Shown: positions 12,301-23,224, counted from the stretch's first letter. The stretch: 64,000 bases of DNA from Otatea glauca (GCA_036346275.1 JAYEVK010000113.1:186001-250000); one strand, 5' to 3'. The notes: generated by a model from the letters alone, not told the origin. Numbers and translations: made by a program.

Positions 12301-12648
12301 CTGCCCAGGTATTCAAAGCTGTGTCTGTTTCTATTTTGTTGCCTGCCAACATTATGATTCAAGCCTTCAAAATCGTTTTGCTAATCAATGTAGGGTGAAG
12401 AGCTGAGGAAGCTAGTTGGCGCAGCTGCCTACATCGAGTGCAGCTCAAAAACACAGCAAGTACTACATTTTCTTTTATCTACTACATGAAGCATTGAGCT
12501 CACTTGCAGTGCGTGGTTACTGATTGATGTTGCTTTGCACCTGCAGAACATCAAGGCGGTGTTCGATGCGGCGATTAAGGTGGTTCTTCAGCCTCCAAAG
12601 CAAAAGAAGAAAAAGAGAAAGGCACAGAAAGGATGCACCATTTTGTAA
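9309..12648 (+). CDS. type-I ROP/RAC small GTPase, 7 exons, 197 aa
   Basis: Exons by eye: 9309-9407, 10224-10311, 10424-10533, 10639-10702, 12244-12308, 12394-12459, 12547-12648. Joined, they give 197 aa in one frame, the usual ROP length. The P-loop GDGAVGKT is at residues 13-20, switch I around 31-43 ([13 protein letters not shown]), DTAGQ at 60-64, TKLD at 118-121 and CSSK at 158-161. The C-terminus has a Lys-rich stretch followed by CTIL, a CaaX box whose final Leu favours geranylgeranylation, so the protein should sit at the plasma membrane. Plant ROPs switch between GDP and GTP to steer polar growth, actin, oxidative burst and defence. The closest relatives I know are rice Rac5/6/7 and barley RACB; I did not choose among them. 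Intron 3 appears to begin with GC rather than GT. Intron 4 (10703-12243) is the longest, with no inserted gene seen. Confidence 0.96.
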
Positions 12649-13233
12649 ATGGTTGACTGAGCAGTTGTTCCACAAGCTACCCCTTCTGCAAGTCTCTCGC
12701 TTCGAAGGAAAGTCATCGCTTCCTTGTATAATTTCGCTTGGTGCCACCAGCTGAAGATATATAGCCCTGTCTTGTGGTGTTGGTCGTTTAAGATCCGGAT
12801 GCACTTGGTTTCTACGGTACCCACTAGTTGAGTGGATGAGAAGGGGAATATACTGTTCCCGTTTTTTTTTATGGATAAATGGATTGTTAATTTGCAATAT
12901 AGCTTGCTAAATTTAGGCACTAGCTGCTAAACTGTGTGATTGGTCAATGTAGATGTTAAGCGAGTTGGTGACTTGCTGTTGCCTGCTTTTAGTCAGATCG
13001 ATACTTGTTTGTTTGGTTAAGCCATGATGCATTTGGCAAGTCTCTGGCGTTTTATATGGGTCGATTTGTGGTGGTGTTGTAATGTTGAGCAATTTTTAGC
13101 GAAATAAATTTCGCAGAGGGAAGCAAATTAACCATCTGTTTGGGGGAGCGGAACCGAATGTTTACAAGAGTATGCATGATCGAGTGAGGAACGAGACGGA
13201 AGCACCAGGTAGGTCTCGGCTGGATGCCTAGAG
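12649..13233. other. shared 3' UTR space of two convergent genes
   Basis: The ROP stop codon is at 12646-12648 and the stop of the minus-strand GPI-anchored protein gene is at 13236-13234, so only 585 bp separates them. AATAAA at about 13102-13107 is a plausible poly(A) signal for the ROP transcript. The two 3' UTRs probably abut or overlap. Confidence 0.6.
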
Positions 13234-14397
13234 CTACGACAGGATGAGGAGCACAGCCGCCACTGCCGGCGCTGCGCTGGTGAGCCAGCTGGGGTTTGGC
13301 GGCGCAGAGGTGACGGCGCTGCATGAGAGGCGATCTGGAGCGCTGAAGCAGCCGTGCGTCTGCTTGATGCCCTTGCCGGCGGCCTCCAGCAGGAAGGTGG
13401 AGTTCGCACTGCCGCTGCTGAAGAGGAGGCACCAGAAGAAGGGCCCGCGCCGGTTCGCCCGGTCGAACCCGGCGCCCACCTGGGTGTGCTCCTTGCCGCG
13501 GATCACCGCCAGCGCCGCCGCCTCCTTGGTCTCGGTGGTCTTGCTGCTGTTGGCGGAGGAGGCCAGCACGGCCTGCAGCGCGTCCTCCGGGTCGGAGCGC
13601 CCCCGATGGCAGCCGATGAGGCGGCCCGAGATGACGTCCACCGTGGGGAGCTCCACCCCGCAGTTGGCGGCGTACACCTCGGTGATGTCGGTCTCGGGGG
13701 GCGCGCACGCCACCGTGTTGTCGCCGCCGCACGCGTCGCCGCCGCCTTTGCTGCCCATGCACTCAGAGATGTATTGCAAAGCCATGCACCCCAGGCCGGC
13801 GCTGTTGCGCAGCCGAGGCAGCTTGCTCGCCGTCCGGTTGGCGTTCACCAGCGCCACAAGATCGTTCGCTGGGTTTCCTGCAGCCACCAGTCCACCAATA
13901 ATAAGCAGCAAGCATCCAATCAAACCTTGGCATTCACATACATGTTCATAGCAAGAAGAACTAGCAGCCATTTACTATGGGTTCACCCACTCACGGATCC
14001 AAGAAAGTGGCTGTGCATCAGCTCAAATCTCTCCAAACTTGCGCACCATCCAACGCACAAATGGGCACAGACAAGCTTGAGCTGACGACGAAAATTTGCC
14101 CTCATCCATCAAATCCCTTTAACATTCAACCGATACCAAGTACAGGGATTTCACAAACAATACCAACCGCCTCAGTAGATAACAACAAAGAATCTGGCAC
14201 TATCTGAGTAAAAGAACCGACTCTATCTATCTCGAGTGCTTCTATAGGGCTAAAGATCACAGGAAACCAACCCAAACTAAGAGAGAATTGAGAGACGGAC
14301 AGATGGACTAACCATGAATCTTTGCAGGGGAAGCAGCACGCAGCATCCACAGGCAAAGCATGACAAGTAGCAGGTTGGAGCTGCAGATTTCCCGCAT
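13234..14397 (-). CDS. predicted GPI-anchored secreted protein, 2 exons, 242 aa
   Basis: Exon 1 (14397-14313) encodes MREICSSNLLLVMLCLW and further hydrophobic residues, a signal peptide. The intron (14312-13878) starts GTTAG and ends CTGCAG, splitting a Gly codon. Exon 2 (13877-13234) encodes the mature protein with NPANDLVALVNANRT, several cysteines, N-glycosylation sites (NRT, NSS, NST) and the motif GKEHTQVGAGF. It ends with a small-residue region and a hydrophobic tail (VAAVLLILS), as expected for a GPI-anchor signal, so the product should sit on the outer face of the plasma membrane. It resembles the plant uncharacterised GPI-anchored family of Arabidopsis At5g19250/At3g18050; that link is from memory and the function is unknown. 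Exon 2 is also open upstream to 13971, but that start lacks a signal peptide join and crosses the acceptor site. Confidence 0.82.
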
Positions 14398-14565
14398 TCT
14401 GTTGCCACACACACAATGCTTCCTCCCTCCGGGTACAAAAATCACAAGCAGAATGTGGGAGATCAAGAAGAGAGGAGGGGAAAAGTAAAGTTGGCTGCCT
14501 CTTCTGGAGTTCTGGTGCTCCTCCTCGGTCCTCACTCCTCAGTCCTCACTTCCTCAGTCCATCTC

Positions 14566-14568
<3 letters not shown>

Positions 14569-14598
<30 letters not shown>
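14569..14598 (-). repeat. (GA)15 microsatellite upstream of the GPI-protein gene
   Basis: Fifteen CT repeats on the + strand read as GA on the strand of the gene, about 170 bp upstream of its start codon. They lie in the likely 5' UTR or core promoter. GA repeats there are known binding sites of plant BPC (GAGA-binding) factors. A CG/TG-rich run follows on the + strand. Confidence 0.85.
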
Positions 14599-14599
<1 letters not shown>

Positions 14600-14602
<3 letters not shown>

Positions 14603-15486
14603 GCGCGTGTGCGATGCGTTGTGTTGTGTGCGTCGCTGCTGGTACCGTGTACTGGTGCAATGCGTGTAGTTGGCATACTCAGGAGTCAAATGCCGCAGAG
14701 ACAAGTGGAAGGTACAAAAGAAAGGAAAATCTTAGCGTTGGAGGTTATTCTTTCTAAAATATTGGTAACAAAATGGTTTCTTTCTTTTCATGCGTAAAGG
14801 GTCTTTGCTTCTGGTCATTCTTAGTCATTATGAGACGTGGTCTCGGCCGTTCTAAGAAGGTAGAATTATATTAGTCATTGCATTACTATCTCTGTTTCGT
14901 GATATTTGTTCACAGAAATATCCATTTAAATATATTTATCTATTAATGGAACCTAGAGTATAATTATTATAATTTGAGAGGTGTTTCGATACTTTTCTTT
15001 TTTACAGTTGCACAAATATTAAAATATAAATAAAAAATAGATAAAGATTACTTGCCCTTTCGTTTGCTTTAAGATTTATGTAATTTATATTAAAAGAAAA
15101 TATTGAAACACTACTCTTATAATTTTTATCACTCCCTATCCCTATTTAAATGTTTTAAAAGAGATGTCATTTAATACGAATAAGTATAGTGATTTCTCGT
15201 TAACATTCAGTAATTCTTTGGTTCGTAAGTACGGTCAACCGTAGACATATATACAATGAAACTGTGGGAGCACCGGAGCAGTAGCAAGAAGGCTGGCAGA
15301 ACGGCAACGAATTAGATGGTGCTAGGCCCACCGTACGGAAAGGTGTAGCAACTAGTGCTACAATCGTAAAGTAAATTAGTAGTCCCAAAGGGACACAAAT
15401 AATGGTGGTGGCCCCCACCAATTAGGAGCTGTTTTACTGAGAAGCTGGCCCAAATTCTGGCGCAAAGAATTTCAATTAGCCGTAAA
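14600..15486. other. upstream region of the GPI-protein gene
   Basis: No coding feature is supported. About 14860-15200 is AT-rich, with words such as CTCCCTATCCCTATTTAAATG that recall decayed Stowaway/mariner-type MITEs, though no pair of ends could be fixed. 15200-15480 is unremarkable sequence up to the copia-1 LTR. Confidence 0.4.
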
Positions 15487-15729
15487 TACTATGAGATAAG
15501 ATAATTTGAGTCCGTCATCGGTTGGACTCTATCTTTATATGGATGAATCTGAATCTATCTCTTGTTTTTTCTTGTATATTGGGTATCCCCCTTATAAAAA
15601 AAATCAATCTAATAAAGCGAGAGAACTATTCCCCTATATTGTGTGCGCTCTTTGCTTTTGCTCTTGCTGTTGTGATTGCGTTGACGGATTGATTGATTGA
15701 TCACAGGAGAACGACTATGTTTTACAACA
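15487..15729 (+). repeat. 5' LTR of copia-1
   Basis: The 243-bp LTR runs to TTTTACAACA at 15729 and aligns over its length with the 3' LTR. Its first bases read TACTATGAG where the 3' LTR has TGTTATGAG, so the TG end has mutated. A TATA-like CCTTATAAAAA lies near 15590. Confidence 0.88.
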
Positions 15730-15748
15730 TGTTATCAGCATGACGCTC
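15730..15748 (+). other. tRNA primer binding site of copia-1
   Basis: TGTTATCAGCATGACGCTC follows the 5' LTR directly. It resembles the TGGTATCAGAGC site of plant copia elements, which pairs with the 3' end of initiator methionine tRNA and primes minus-strand DNA synthesis. The same core follows the copia-2 LTR. Confidence 0.75.
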
Positions 15749-15989
15749 TACCGAGGCCGATTGTGATCGTCTGCTTGCGACAATCGATACTGCATCGAAT
15801 TCATCCTGCTACACGTGATCATCTATGGCAAGCCCTACGTAAGTTTGATCCGCATAAGTTAGATCGCATCTATACATGTTGCAATTCTGCAGATTATCAT
15901 GCCATAGTCGCAGATTAATTACGTGATCTAACCAATTAGAAGGTTTAGCTGCTACTGTTCATCTTTATCAGAAAAAAGGGAATCGGCCG

Positions 15990-17056
15990 ATGTCGGTGGC
16001 GGAGTCCCGCACCCAGCAGGCGACGACGGACAAGCCTGCGCATCGGCGACGCCCGCGTACCCAACAGGTGGCAGTGGCCGAACCTATGACCCCACCGAGA
16101 GGCGTGCGCCCGAAGCGCCATGCTCGCGACCGCACGCTAGCGACGGTGGAATCAGCGACGCCCTCGCTGCTCGCGCGCCCCTATAATGGCGCCCATCGGC
16201 ATCGACCCACGCCACCGAGCCCAACGGAGGAACGCTGGCGCCCGATGATGGCGATGCTTCGCTTTTCACAAATCGTCACTCCGCGTTCTGCACGTAGGAG
16301 GCACCTCGCAGCACTCGCCCATATGGTGGTGCCCACGCCTTGCTTCGACGGCACCCGCACCGAGCCTCGGCGATGCTCGCCCCGTCGTAGAGGCAACAGT
16401 GGTTGCAGTTGGTGCCATCGGCTGCTACACGGTGTCTGTGACAGGTCACCGAAGAGCTTGACCGAAAGACTTGCCGCCGGAAGATCAACCCTGCCCTGCA
16501 CGACCCGCCGTCGGCGGCGCCGAGCATCGAACCGAAGAAGAGGCGCCGTTTGCCTTTTGCCAAGAAGCCAAAGCAGAGGCGATTTGACCGTTCGGCTCTC
16601 TTGTGCGCTGCAACGAGGCGGCATGGCGCTTGCCTTTCAAGCTGCGCAAGCGGCAGCGGCGCCACTTGCGCCAAAGACATCCGTGCCCAAGAGCCCCACG
16701 GCGGCGGCGCTCCACTGTGCTCGCACTCCGTGCTCGCGCGCCGTCGCCCATGGTGGCGACGGCAATGCAACCGCGCGGCGGAGCGGCACGATACCTCGGC
16801 TCTCGTGCCCGCATCCCAAAGTATGCATGGTAGCAAGTGTGGCAGCGCCCTCCCGAGAAGCTCTCCGATGGCGGTGTCCTTGACCGAGGAAGCGGCGCGC
16901 TCGACCGGCAGTGCGCTGCGCAAAGACCAAGCCCAGCGTTTGGTCAGTGTGGTGGCTATGGTTTCCAACCCCGGCCGTCGTCCCTTTTTTCTAGCAGGCC
17001 ACGCTCGCCCCAAATGGGCTGAAGGGCCCAATAGCCGTATGGCCCGGTGGCCCTGA
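15990..17056 (+). other. GC-rich leader of copia-1
   Basis: Between the primer site and gag lies about 1.07 kb of strongly GC-rich sequence in an otherwise AT-rich element. It is open for 297 codons on the + strand (15990-16883) and also in other frames on both strands. The conceptual products are Arg/Ala/Pro-rich and carry no motif I recognise. Open frames in all directions are expected from GC-rich DNA, so I do not call a gene. Copia-2 has a comparable block in the same place (51500-52430). Confidence 0.6.
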
Positions 17057-17179
17057 AGATTTTTCAGAAGACCGAAATTGGTTATAAATCCTAAAAAACT
17101 TAATTTCTAGGTATATGGACTTTCGTAAATTTTAGAAAATTTTATATTTAGCATACATTGGAAGTTCCATGCTATGGGT

Positions 17180-17610
17180 TTATTTTCTATCTTTATGCCA
17201 TGTTTAATAGTGCTTGAATTTATTTTCTGTTATTCAGTAATTCTGAAAATTTCTTGGAAAATTAACAGAAAATGCTAGAAAAATTATGGATGACCCATTG
17301 CTGAGTGTTATATTGTTGTATTTATTTTATTAGCATTATTTCATGTTTATATGTGTTGGAATTTATTTATTTTTTGTTAATTGGTAATTCTGAAAATTGC
17401 TCAATGATTAGCAAAAAATCATAAAAAAATGCTAGGAAAATTATAAATAGCATGTTGGCAGTTTCATGCCTCTGGATTTTTTTTCTTTGCATTTTTCCAT
17501 GTTAATATATGCTGGAATTTATTTTCCTTTTAATTGGTAATTCTGAAAATTGTTTGAAAAATTAGCGAAAACATGGAAATTGCTAGAAAAATTCTAGAAA
17601 ATTTTAGACA
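17180..17610 (+). repeat. diverged tandem repeat, about 150 bp x 3
   Basis: The phrase GGTAATTCTGAAAATT and its variants recur at 17236, 17383 and 17536. Each is preceded by GAATTTATTTT-like sequence and followed by GCTAGAAAAATT-like sequence. The spacing is about 147-153 bp and the stretch is very AT-rich. It lies between the GC-rich leader and gag of copia-1. Confidence 0.75.
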
Positions 17611-17889
17611 ATTATGTACTGAATAGATATAAACCAAGCTTTACTGATTGAAGAGTGAGCATGCAATATATTGATCTTACCAGTAGTAAAAGACATTTTG
17701 CATTAACAAAAATAGGGTATGTCGGACATTGCAAAGAGGGAATTTATCGAGCTTGCCCTGAATGGCAGCAAATATCTCACTTGGGTAATGCGTACCAAGA
17801 TTAATCTGACAGCTTGATCCTTTAGAGCAGCGATTTTCCCAGCCTGAAGCTGATACCCCTACTCTTCCCAAAGCCGCTACATGTGCGAC

Positions 17890-18740
17890 TCTACACTTCC
17901 TGAGGCACCATCTTCATATGGACCTGAAGGCCGAATATTTGATGAAAGAGAACCAGCTGGTACTTTTGAATTCCGTGAAGGAAAAAATATATAACCAGCA
18001 AAGATCCATCCTGTTGTTAGAAGCATAGTGCAAATGGATCATCTCGCGCTTTTAGGATTTTAAAGGCTGTAGCAATAAATAACTTTGCTATGCATAAGCT
18101 TGTCACTGAACTAACATTCTGTTACCAGAAAGTTACTGATGCTAAAATGATCGATAAGACATTATGCACCTTCCACCCAAATAGGAGGATACCACCAGAA
18201 GTACTTCGAACTTATATGCATTTTGCTAGAAGTAGAAAAACATGATGAACTCCTAGCGGAGAATCATCATATACTTCCTAATGGGAGTCATACAATGCCC
18301 GAAGCATATACGAATGCTCAGCAGGCTAACAATAGACATGGCCGCAAAAAGAGCCAAAGTAATAAAAGGGGATAAATGGAAGAATAGCAGATCAGATAGG
18401 GGAAGAGGCTATCCATAGTGGAAAAGTAAAGGTGAAGGGCCAGGGGGCTTCCAGAAGCAAGATTCAGCTAAATAAAGCTGCAAACCCTGAATAACCCTAT
18501 TTTAGGTATGGATGCACTAGCCATTGGTCATGCAACTATCGCATTCCGAAGCATATGGTAGACCTTTACATGAGATCCACTAAAAATCAATAAGACTTGG
18601 GTAAACAATGTTGAATCATACTTCACCGTTCAACCTGTTGTTGACACGGGCGCTGAGAAGTGTGACGATATGGTTCTTGAAATTATTGAGTTTGAGGAGT
18701 CCCAGGAGGACACCTACGTCTCATATGGAGACTTGGATTA
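17890..18740 (+). pseudogene. copia-1 gag (broken)
   Basis: Frame-shifted pieces of a copia Gag are visible. Around 18110-18250 are KVTDAKMIDKTLCTFHPNRR and HDELLAENH, matching the retrotransposon Gag (UBN2-type) end. A basic stretch lies at 18340-18450, and a zinc-knuckle region lies at 18500-18580 (FRYGCTSHWSCNYRIPKHMV), with the first Cys of the knuckle replaced. The last recognisable residues are near 18740, after a short acidic tail. Gag would form the particle shell and bind element RNA. The N-terminal half is not recognisable. Confidence 0.75.
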
Positions 18741-19009
18741 GTCTCCTAAGTATCCCTGCACTTTGCTAGTCGATGCCACATATTCCTTATAAGTCTCCTT
18801 ATCAGTTTAGTTCTAGTTCCTGAATGAACATTTGGTCTAAGCTCCTATTGAGCGATTATCATTTGATAAATTGAATAAATACCTATTTCCCAGATATTTG
18901 ATTAATTGTGCTATGTTTGTTCTATAGTCTATAATTTGTTCCTAAGGCAACAATTGTTTGATTGTTAAATCATACCTTTAATATAGAACAAAGTATAATC
19001 ATATGACAC

Positions 19010-20180
19010 AGGAGGAAATTTGTCTAGAAGACAGCTGTACCACATTAAGTGAATTGAAAATATTATGACTATTGCCAGAAGCGATGCTCTCATAGTTAGC
19101 ACTAAAAGAATGCCATATTATACCCTAAGTCCAGTTGTACTCTCTTAAGTTTTATAGACATTGGTCTGAATCATTTCCACATGGAGACAGAATGAGGATG
19201 GTACAGAATATCTACTCATGACTAAGTGTAATGGGTGTAATAAATGTGTGGTTGAAAAACTTCATTCTTTCTCCTTTGGGTTATACTATGCACATATAAA
19301 ACCTGAAGTTTGTGTTGCGATGAAAAACCTATAAATATTTAAGATCTGAATGATCGACTGGGTTATCCTGAGTTGAATATTATGAGAAGAATAATTATAA
19401 TCCTGCTAGCCACAGCATAAAGACTTTTCTAGACCTGAAGTTTCTTATACCTTGGTTGTGCTAAAAGAAAGCTCATACTTAGATCTTCTTACCTAAAGGT
19501 TAGGAAAGAATCACTGAATTTCCTGGAAAAAATTCAAGGTGATATCTGTGGACCCATTCAGCCTTTGTCGGCCCCTTCAGATACTTTATGGTGCTGATAG
19601 ATGCTTCTACTAGATGGTCCTATGTATGTCTCTTATCTACTAGGAACCATGCTTCTGCCAAAATTAATTGTCCAAATTATTAAGAGCCTCCTTTCCAGAA
19701 GAAAGGATCAAGTCTATTCGAATGGACAATGCTAGCGAGTTTACCTCAAAAGCATTTAATGATTATTGTATGGCTCTGGAAATTAATGTAAAGCATCTCG
19801 TACCCTATGTCCACACTCAAAATGGCCTTGCAGAGTCATTAAATTAAAAGAATAAAACTTATTGCTAGGCCACCGTTGCAGAATAGTAGGCTTCCCATCA
19901 GTTGTTGGGACCACATAGTACTGCATACTGCGGTATTAATTCAACTCAGACCAACTGCACATCATGAAATTTCCCTGTTGCGGATAGTGCGTGGAAAAAA
20001 ATTAAGTATTTCCCATCTGCGAAAATTTGGTTGTGTTGTATACGTGCCAATCTCTCCACCACAGTGTACCACCATGGGACCTCACCGGAAGTTGACGATC
20101 TATGTAGGTTATGAATCTCCGTCAAGTATTAAAATACCTAGAGCCTATGACAGGGGATCTGTACACAGCTCGGTACGCTG
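19010..20180 (+). pseudogene. copia-1 protease and integrase (broken)
   Basis: Pol begins near 19010 with EEICLEDSCTT, which aligns with the protease start EDICIVDSGTT of copia-2; the active-site Gly of DSG has become Cys. The GAG-pre-integrase part lies around 19350-19400 (LNDRLGYPELNIMRR). The integrase core lies at 19540-19880 with VLIDASTRWSYVCLL and a broken D(N)A.EF region. The C-terminal part is open at 19876-20181 (HLRKFGCVVYVPISPP). Many stops and frameshifts are present. Confidence 0.85.
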
Positions 20181-20859
20181 ATTGTACTAAGGATATTTTT
20201 TTGATATTAGGTGGAGATAAGTACCACATTAAAGAAGAATGCTGATTCCTTAGATCCATGCACTAAAGTGATCGAACTTGAAGTTCGGAGGATAATAAAT
20301 CTGCAACAAATAAGCCAATAATTTTCAAATGCCTTTACTGATCATAACAGAGTGAAAAGATCTCATATACCTGCAATATATGCACCTAAAAGAGTGAAAA
20401 TACCCTAAAAGGATATTAAACCCACTCTTGACCCTCATGATAAGAAGAGAGGGAGGCCTCCAGGTGCACGGGACTCAATTCCGTAGAGACGTCCGTAGAA
20501 GTAGAGAACTGAATAAATGAGAACACTACTCGTGACAAATGGAAGAAGCTCAACCTGATGTTGAGAAAATCCCTGAAGTGAGCCATCCTAAAGATGGTAA
20601 TGTCCCTAAAGTGAAATATCCTAAAGATGATAACCCTAGCTTATATTTGCGTGCATAATCCAATGCTGGAAAGTCGAAACACCCAGACTCCATCGTTGGG
20701 GGAAATCACGAAGAGATGAAAAAAATTAATAAAGAGATACCCCTGAAGTGATGCAGGAGAATTGTATAAAATAAAGACTACAATTATCGATATATATTTT
20801 GCCTCTGAAATTGCTAAAAACTAGATCCAGAACCAAAGTCCATGGAAGAGTGCCAAAAA

Positions 20860-22433
20860 CGCTTAGATAGAGTCAAATGAAAAGAAGCAATTGAGGCAGC
20901 GTTCGCTTAATAAAAAGAAAGTTTTTTGATCCCGTTGACCAAACACCTCCTAAAGTTTCCCTTGTAGAATCAAATGGGTTTTTCATCCGGAAGAGAAATG
21001 AATATATCCAGGTGGTGAGACATAAAGCGAGGCTTGCAGCACAAGGGTTCACGTAGAGACCTGGCATCGATTATGATGGAACCTATTTCTCTTGTAATGA
21101 GTGGAATAACGTTCTGAAATTTAATATTAATAGTAGAAAGTTTAAATTTAACAATACAGTTGATGGATGTAGTGACCACATATTTATATGGGTCACTAGA
21201 TACGGATATTTATATGAGAGTCCCTCAAGGAGTCAATGTTTTGGATCTTAATAATCGCAACATGTATAGCGTCAAACTGCAGAGATCACTATACGGATTA
21301 AAACAGTCGGGGAGAATGTGGTATAACCGACTTAGTGAGTTCCTCCTAAAGAAGGAATATTACCCATGTGTGTTCATAAAGAAATCTCAGAATGGATTCT
21401 GTATCATCTCAGTTTATGTCGATGATCTGAATATCACGGAACCACAAAGGAGATAAATGAAGCAAGTTCTTTCCTTACGACGGAGTTTGAGATGAAAGAT
21501 TTATGTAAAACTAAATTTTGCTTTGGCCTGCAGCTAGAGCATTTTCCAGAAGGATTTTTTGTACACCAGTCTTCGTATTCTAAGAAGGTATTGGAAAGAT
21601 TTAATATGGATAAATCTTATCCTTTGAAAACCCCTATGGTTGTAAGATCCCTTGAATTGGATAAAGATCCTTTTTAGATTAAGGATGGAAAATAAGGAAG
21701 TCTTAGGACCTGAAGTCCCATACTTAAGCGCCATTGAAGCACTTATCTATCTTGCGAATTGCACAAAGCCTGATATTGCATTCGCAGTAAATTTGCTAGC
21801 AAAACACAGTGCTGCCCCAACTAGAAGACATTGGGCTAGTGTCAAGACTTTACTCAGATACCTCTAAGGTACTCAAGATCTTGGATTGTTTTTCTAGAAG
21901 AACCAAGATTTCACCATGGTGGGATATACGGATGCTGGCTATCTATCTGATCCCCACAGTGCCAAATCTCATACTAGTTTTGTATTTCTCTGCGGTGGTA
22001 CAACCGTTTCTTAGCGGTCTTGTAATCAAACCTTGGTAGCTACTTCTACCAACCACTCAGAGATTATATCTTTATATGAAGCCTCACGTGAGTGTATTTG
22101 GCTGAGACGTGTGATTAATTGTGTCCAAAAGTCATGTCGTCTTAATACCGTCGAGACCCCACCATTATCCATGAAGATAATGCTGCTTGTGTTGCACAAA
22201 TGCAAATGGGTTATGTGAAAAGCAATATCACGAAGCATATTGCCCCTACGCTTTTCTATCCTCACGAACTCCAGAAGAATGGTGAGGCAAAGATTTTGCA
22301 AACTAAGTCATGTGAAAATCTTGCAAATTTATTCACTAAGTCCTTGCCAGAATCTATATTCCAAAGATGTGTTAATGGCATAGGAATGACACGACTTAGA
22401 GATTTGCAAAGTTCAGGGGGAGTAAATCCTTAA
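20860..22433 (+). pseudogene. copia-1 reverse transcriptase / RNase H (broken)
   Basis: RT pieces appear from 20860 (KEAIEAA, RKRNEYIQVVRHKARLAAQG) through 21160-21456 (LYGSLDTDIYMRVPQG, SLYGLKQSGRMW, ISVYVDDLNI with the catalytic YVDD). RNase H pieces follow at 21492-22433 (LQLEHFPEGFFVHQSSYSKKVL, HSAAPTRRHW, QTKSCENLANLFTKSLP). The frame changes repeatedly. The 3' end of the coding region is about 22433. Confidence 0.9.
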
Positions 22434-22490
22434 ACCATGACCCTTATTATGATCCTGAAGATCCTAATATAGATCCAGAAGATTATAAGT

Positions 22491-22644
22491 TGTCACATTT
22501 TTCCCTTAGTGAGTTTTCCTGAAGTTTTCTCACATTAAGGTTCTTAATTAGGCAACTAGTGCAACATAAAGTGCGAGTGCAATGTACTCTTTTCTTCATC
22601 TCCTTTTCTCCATTGGGTTTTTGAGTGGAGTTTTTGATGAGACA
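22491..22644 (+). repeat. duplicated 3' motif of copia-1
   Basis: Two diverged copies of one motif lie between the RNase H end and the polypurine tract, at 22491-22554 and 22583-22644. The family pattern, read in the sense direction, is TGTACTCTTTT..., a T-rich middle, then a TTTTTAATGAGGCA-like end. Here copy 1 ends TTCTTAATTAGGCA, and copy 2 starts TGTACTCTTTT and ends TTTTTGATGAGACA. The same motif occurs twice in copia-2 and once in the hAT element. Confidence 0.75.
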
Positions 22645-22660
22645 TGTGCATTACGATATT

Positions 22661-22913
22661 CGCCCAAGGGGGAGTGTTATGAGATAAGATAATTTGATTC
22701 CGTATTAGGTTGGACTCTATCTCTATGTGGGCAAATGCGAATCTATCTCTTGTTGTTTTCTTCTATATATTGGGCATCCCCTTGTACAAGAAATCAATCT
22801 AATAAAAAGAGAGAACTATTCCCCTATATTGTGTGTGCTCTTTGTTCTTGCTCTTGTGATTGTGTCGGCGGATTGATTGATCGATCGTGGGAGAATGAAT
22901 ACATTTTACAACA
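22661..22913 (+). repeat. polypurine tract and 3' LTR of copia-1
   Basis: The tract AAGGGGGAG ends at 22674. The LTR runs from TGTTATGAG (22675) to TTTTACAACA (22913), 239 bp, with TGTT/AACA ends, and matches the 5' LTR along its length. Confidence 0.9.
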
Positions 22914-23026
22914 GTGACTAGAGGTAAATATATAAACATTAATTCATTCTATTTATTATTTCTAACTAGTGTTAATTTATGACGTACAAGGACTATATTA
23001 ACCTTTAGAGTCATTAATAATCTATT

Positions 23027-23224
23027 ACCCCTTGTTTGGTTTGGACGAAACAAAATTCTTGCTTTGAAACCCTCCTCCTAAGGCCCCCTCATTTTTTTTG
23101 CCACATGTAAGGTAGTACATTACCCTTGTTTGATAAGGACCGAAAAAAATTTCTAGGTAAAGGCTTTGAAAACCCTCCTTCTAACATCTCTCCCTGAATT
23201 TTGCCATGTGTAAGATAGTACATA
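23027..23224 (+). repeat. tandem duplication of about 100 bp
   Basis: A block beginning TACCCCTTGTTTGG and ending AAGGTAGTACAT (about 23027-23120) is followed directly by a diverged copy beginning TACCCTTGTTTGA and ending AAGATAGTACAT (about 23121-23224). Both contain GCTTTGAAAACCCTCCTNCTAA-like sequence. It may be the remains of a transposon end. Confidence 0.65.

Larger units (their letters stand above)
15487..22913 (+). mobile_element. Ty1/copia LTR retrotransposon, decayed (copia-1)
   Basis: Two similar LTRs (15487-15729 and 22675-22913) flank a 6.9-kb interior with a tRNA primer site, a GC-rich leader, then gag, protease, integrase, RT and RNase H remnants in the copia order, a duplicated 3' motif and a polypurine tract. 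The two LTRs differ at roughly one base in eight by eye, so the insertion is old. The coding region is full of stops. No clear 5-bp target duplication is seen (GTAAA before, GTGAC after), perhaps through decay. The proteins are close to those of copia-2 in this window. Confidence 0.93.

Noticed and set aside
13878..13971. Start of the GPI-protein at 13971 as an uninterrupted ORF
   Set aside because: The upstream exon with a real signal peptide joins perfectly at CTGCAG (phase 1); the 13971 start would read through intron sequence.
13354..14085. Long + strand open frames opposite the GPI-anchored protein gene
   Set aside because: They are GC-rich shadows of exon 2; they lack any family motif, and the minus strand has a signal peptide, splice sites and a GPI tail.
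15990..17031. Genes in the GC-rich leader of copia-1 (297 codons on +, 251 on -)
   Set aside because: Several overlapping frames are open on both strands, as expected for GC-rich DNA; products are low-complexity Arg/Ala/Pro-rich with no motif.
15482..22918. Target duplication for copia-1 (GTAAA / GTGAC)
   Set aside because: Only three of five bases match, so it was not claimed.
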